Source: a bacterium | Lineage (GTDB): Bacteria > UBA9089 > CG2-30-40-21 > SBAY01 | Direction of reading: 5' to 3' | DNA: 14,194 nucleotides | NCBI GenBank assembly: GCA_040757115.1 | Contig: JBFLYA010000095.1 | Coordinates: 1 to 14,194 of the forward strand | In this document: positions 14,047 to 14,194 of the stretch, piece by piece | How positions within the stretch are numbered: the first letter of the stretch is position 1 | How the letters are laid out: each line of letters starts with the position of its first letter | The notes under the pieces: generated by a model | Told to the model about the DNA's origin: nothing | Seen by the model: only the letters and a program-made list of their open reading frames with translations | Databases searched by the model: none | Made by a program: the position numbers and the translations under genes

Positions 14047-14194
14047 GTAACCGTTCAGCCACAGTGGCACAGAGTTCACAGAGAATTAGAGAAATTAGCC
14101 ACACATGGACACGAATTAACCTGTGACATTCGATAAATGTAGTGCGAACCTTATTGCTTTTTCATAAATAGGTTCCTCTTTTGGGGAGAGCGAT
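14047..14194. repeat. Element C: end of a third foldback element (cut by window edge)
   Basis: The 148 bases from GTAACCGTTCAG to the window end align with 148-294 with about nine substitutions and one inserted base, in the same orientation. It starts 11 bases upstream of the hslV ATG, directly outside the ribosome site. Its inverted partner end must lie beyond the right edge. Any hslV promoter has to be inside or beyond this element. Confidence 0.85.

Overview
The window is an AT-rich bacterial stretch in which every gene I can support lies on the minus strand, so transcription runs from right to left. Gene content points to a bacterium that makes type IV-pilus-like or type II secretion-like fibres and surface polysaccharide. 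It uses ferredoxin-linked 2-oxoacid oxidation and so is probably an anaerobe. It also carries the HslV peptidase. The intergenic regions are full of dispersed, mosaic inverted repeats. Their style reminds me of genomes assembled from uncultivated groundwater or sediment bacteria, but that is an impression, and no marker here fixes the phylum.

Layout in transcription order (high to low coordinates). (1) 14036-14194: the end of a dispersed repeat just upstream of hslV. (2) 13508-14035: hslV. (3) 13167-13501: a second repeat element with GTAACCGTTCA / TGAACGGTTAC ends. (4) 12390-13151 and 11788-12315: beta and gamma subunits of a 2-oxoacid:ferredoxin oxidoreductase; no alpha subunit is present. 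(5) 11281-11640: a DUF948 membrane protein with its own sigma70-like promoter. (6) 8396-11002: a tightly overlapped operon of a YtxH protein, a PHP-domain phosphoesterase and a seven-bladed beta-propeller fused to a degenerate class III nucleotide cyclase domain. (7) 5991-8156: a surface-polysaccharide operon (WbqC family, membrane sugar transferase, PIG-L/LmbE deacetylase) with a recognisable promoter, a structured leader and a terminator. (8) 4458-5792: an exported TPR protein. (9) 642-4373: three minor pilins or pseudopilins driven by a perfect-consensus promoter; the first is a large protein with Ca-binding FG-GAP-like repeats. (10) 148-623: a 476-bp foldback element. (11) 1-125: the start of a HicB-like antitoxin gene cut by the window edge.

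The polysaccharide and pseudopilin operons both serve the cell surface. The YtxH/PHP/propeller-cyclase operon looks like stress or signalling housekeeping. The most unusual items are four. The foldback elements fit almost exactly between stop codons and Shine-Dalgarno sequences. Both hslV and korB lack their usual neighbour at the same junction. The propeller-cyclase fusion has lost key catalytic residues. The minor-pilin-like protein carries a large calcium-loop domain and probably sits at the fibre tip. I did not find an obviously new defence or mobile system.
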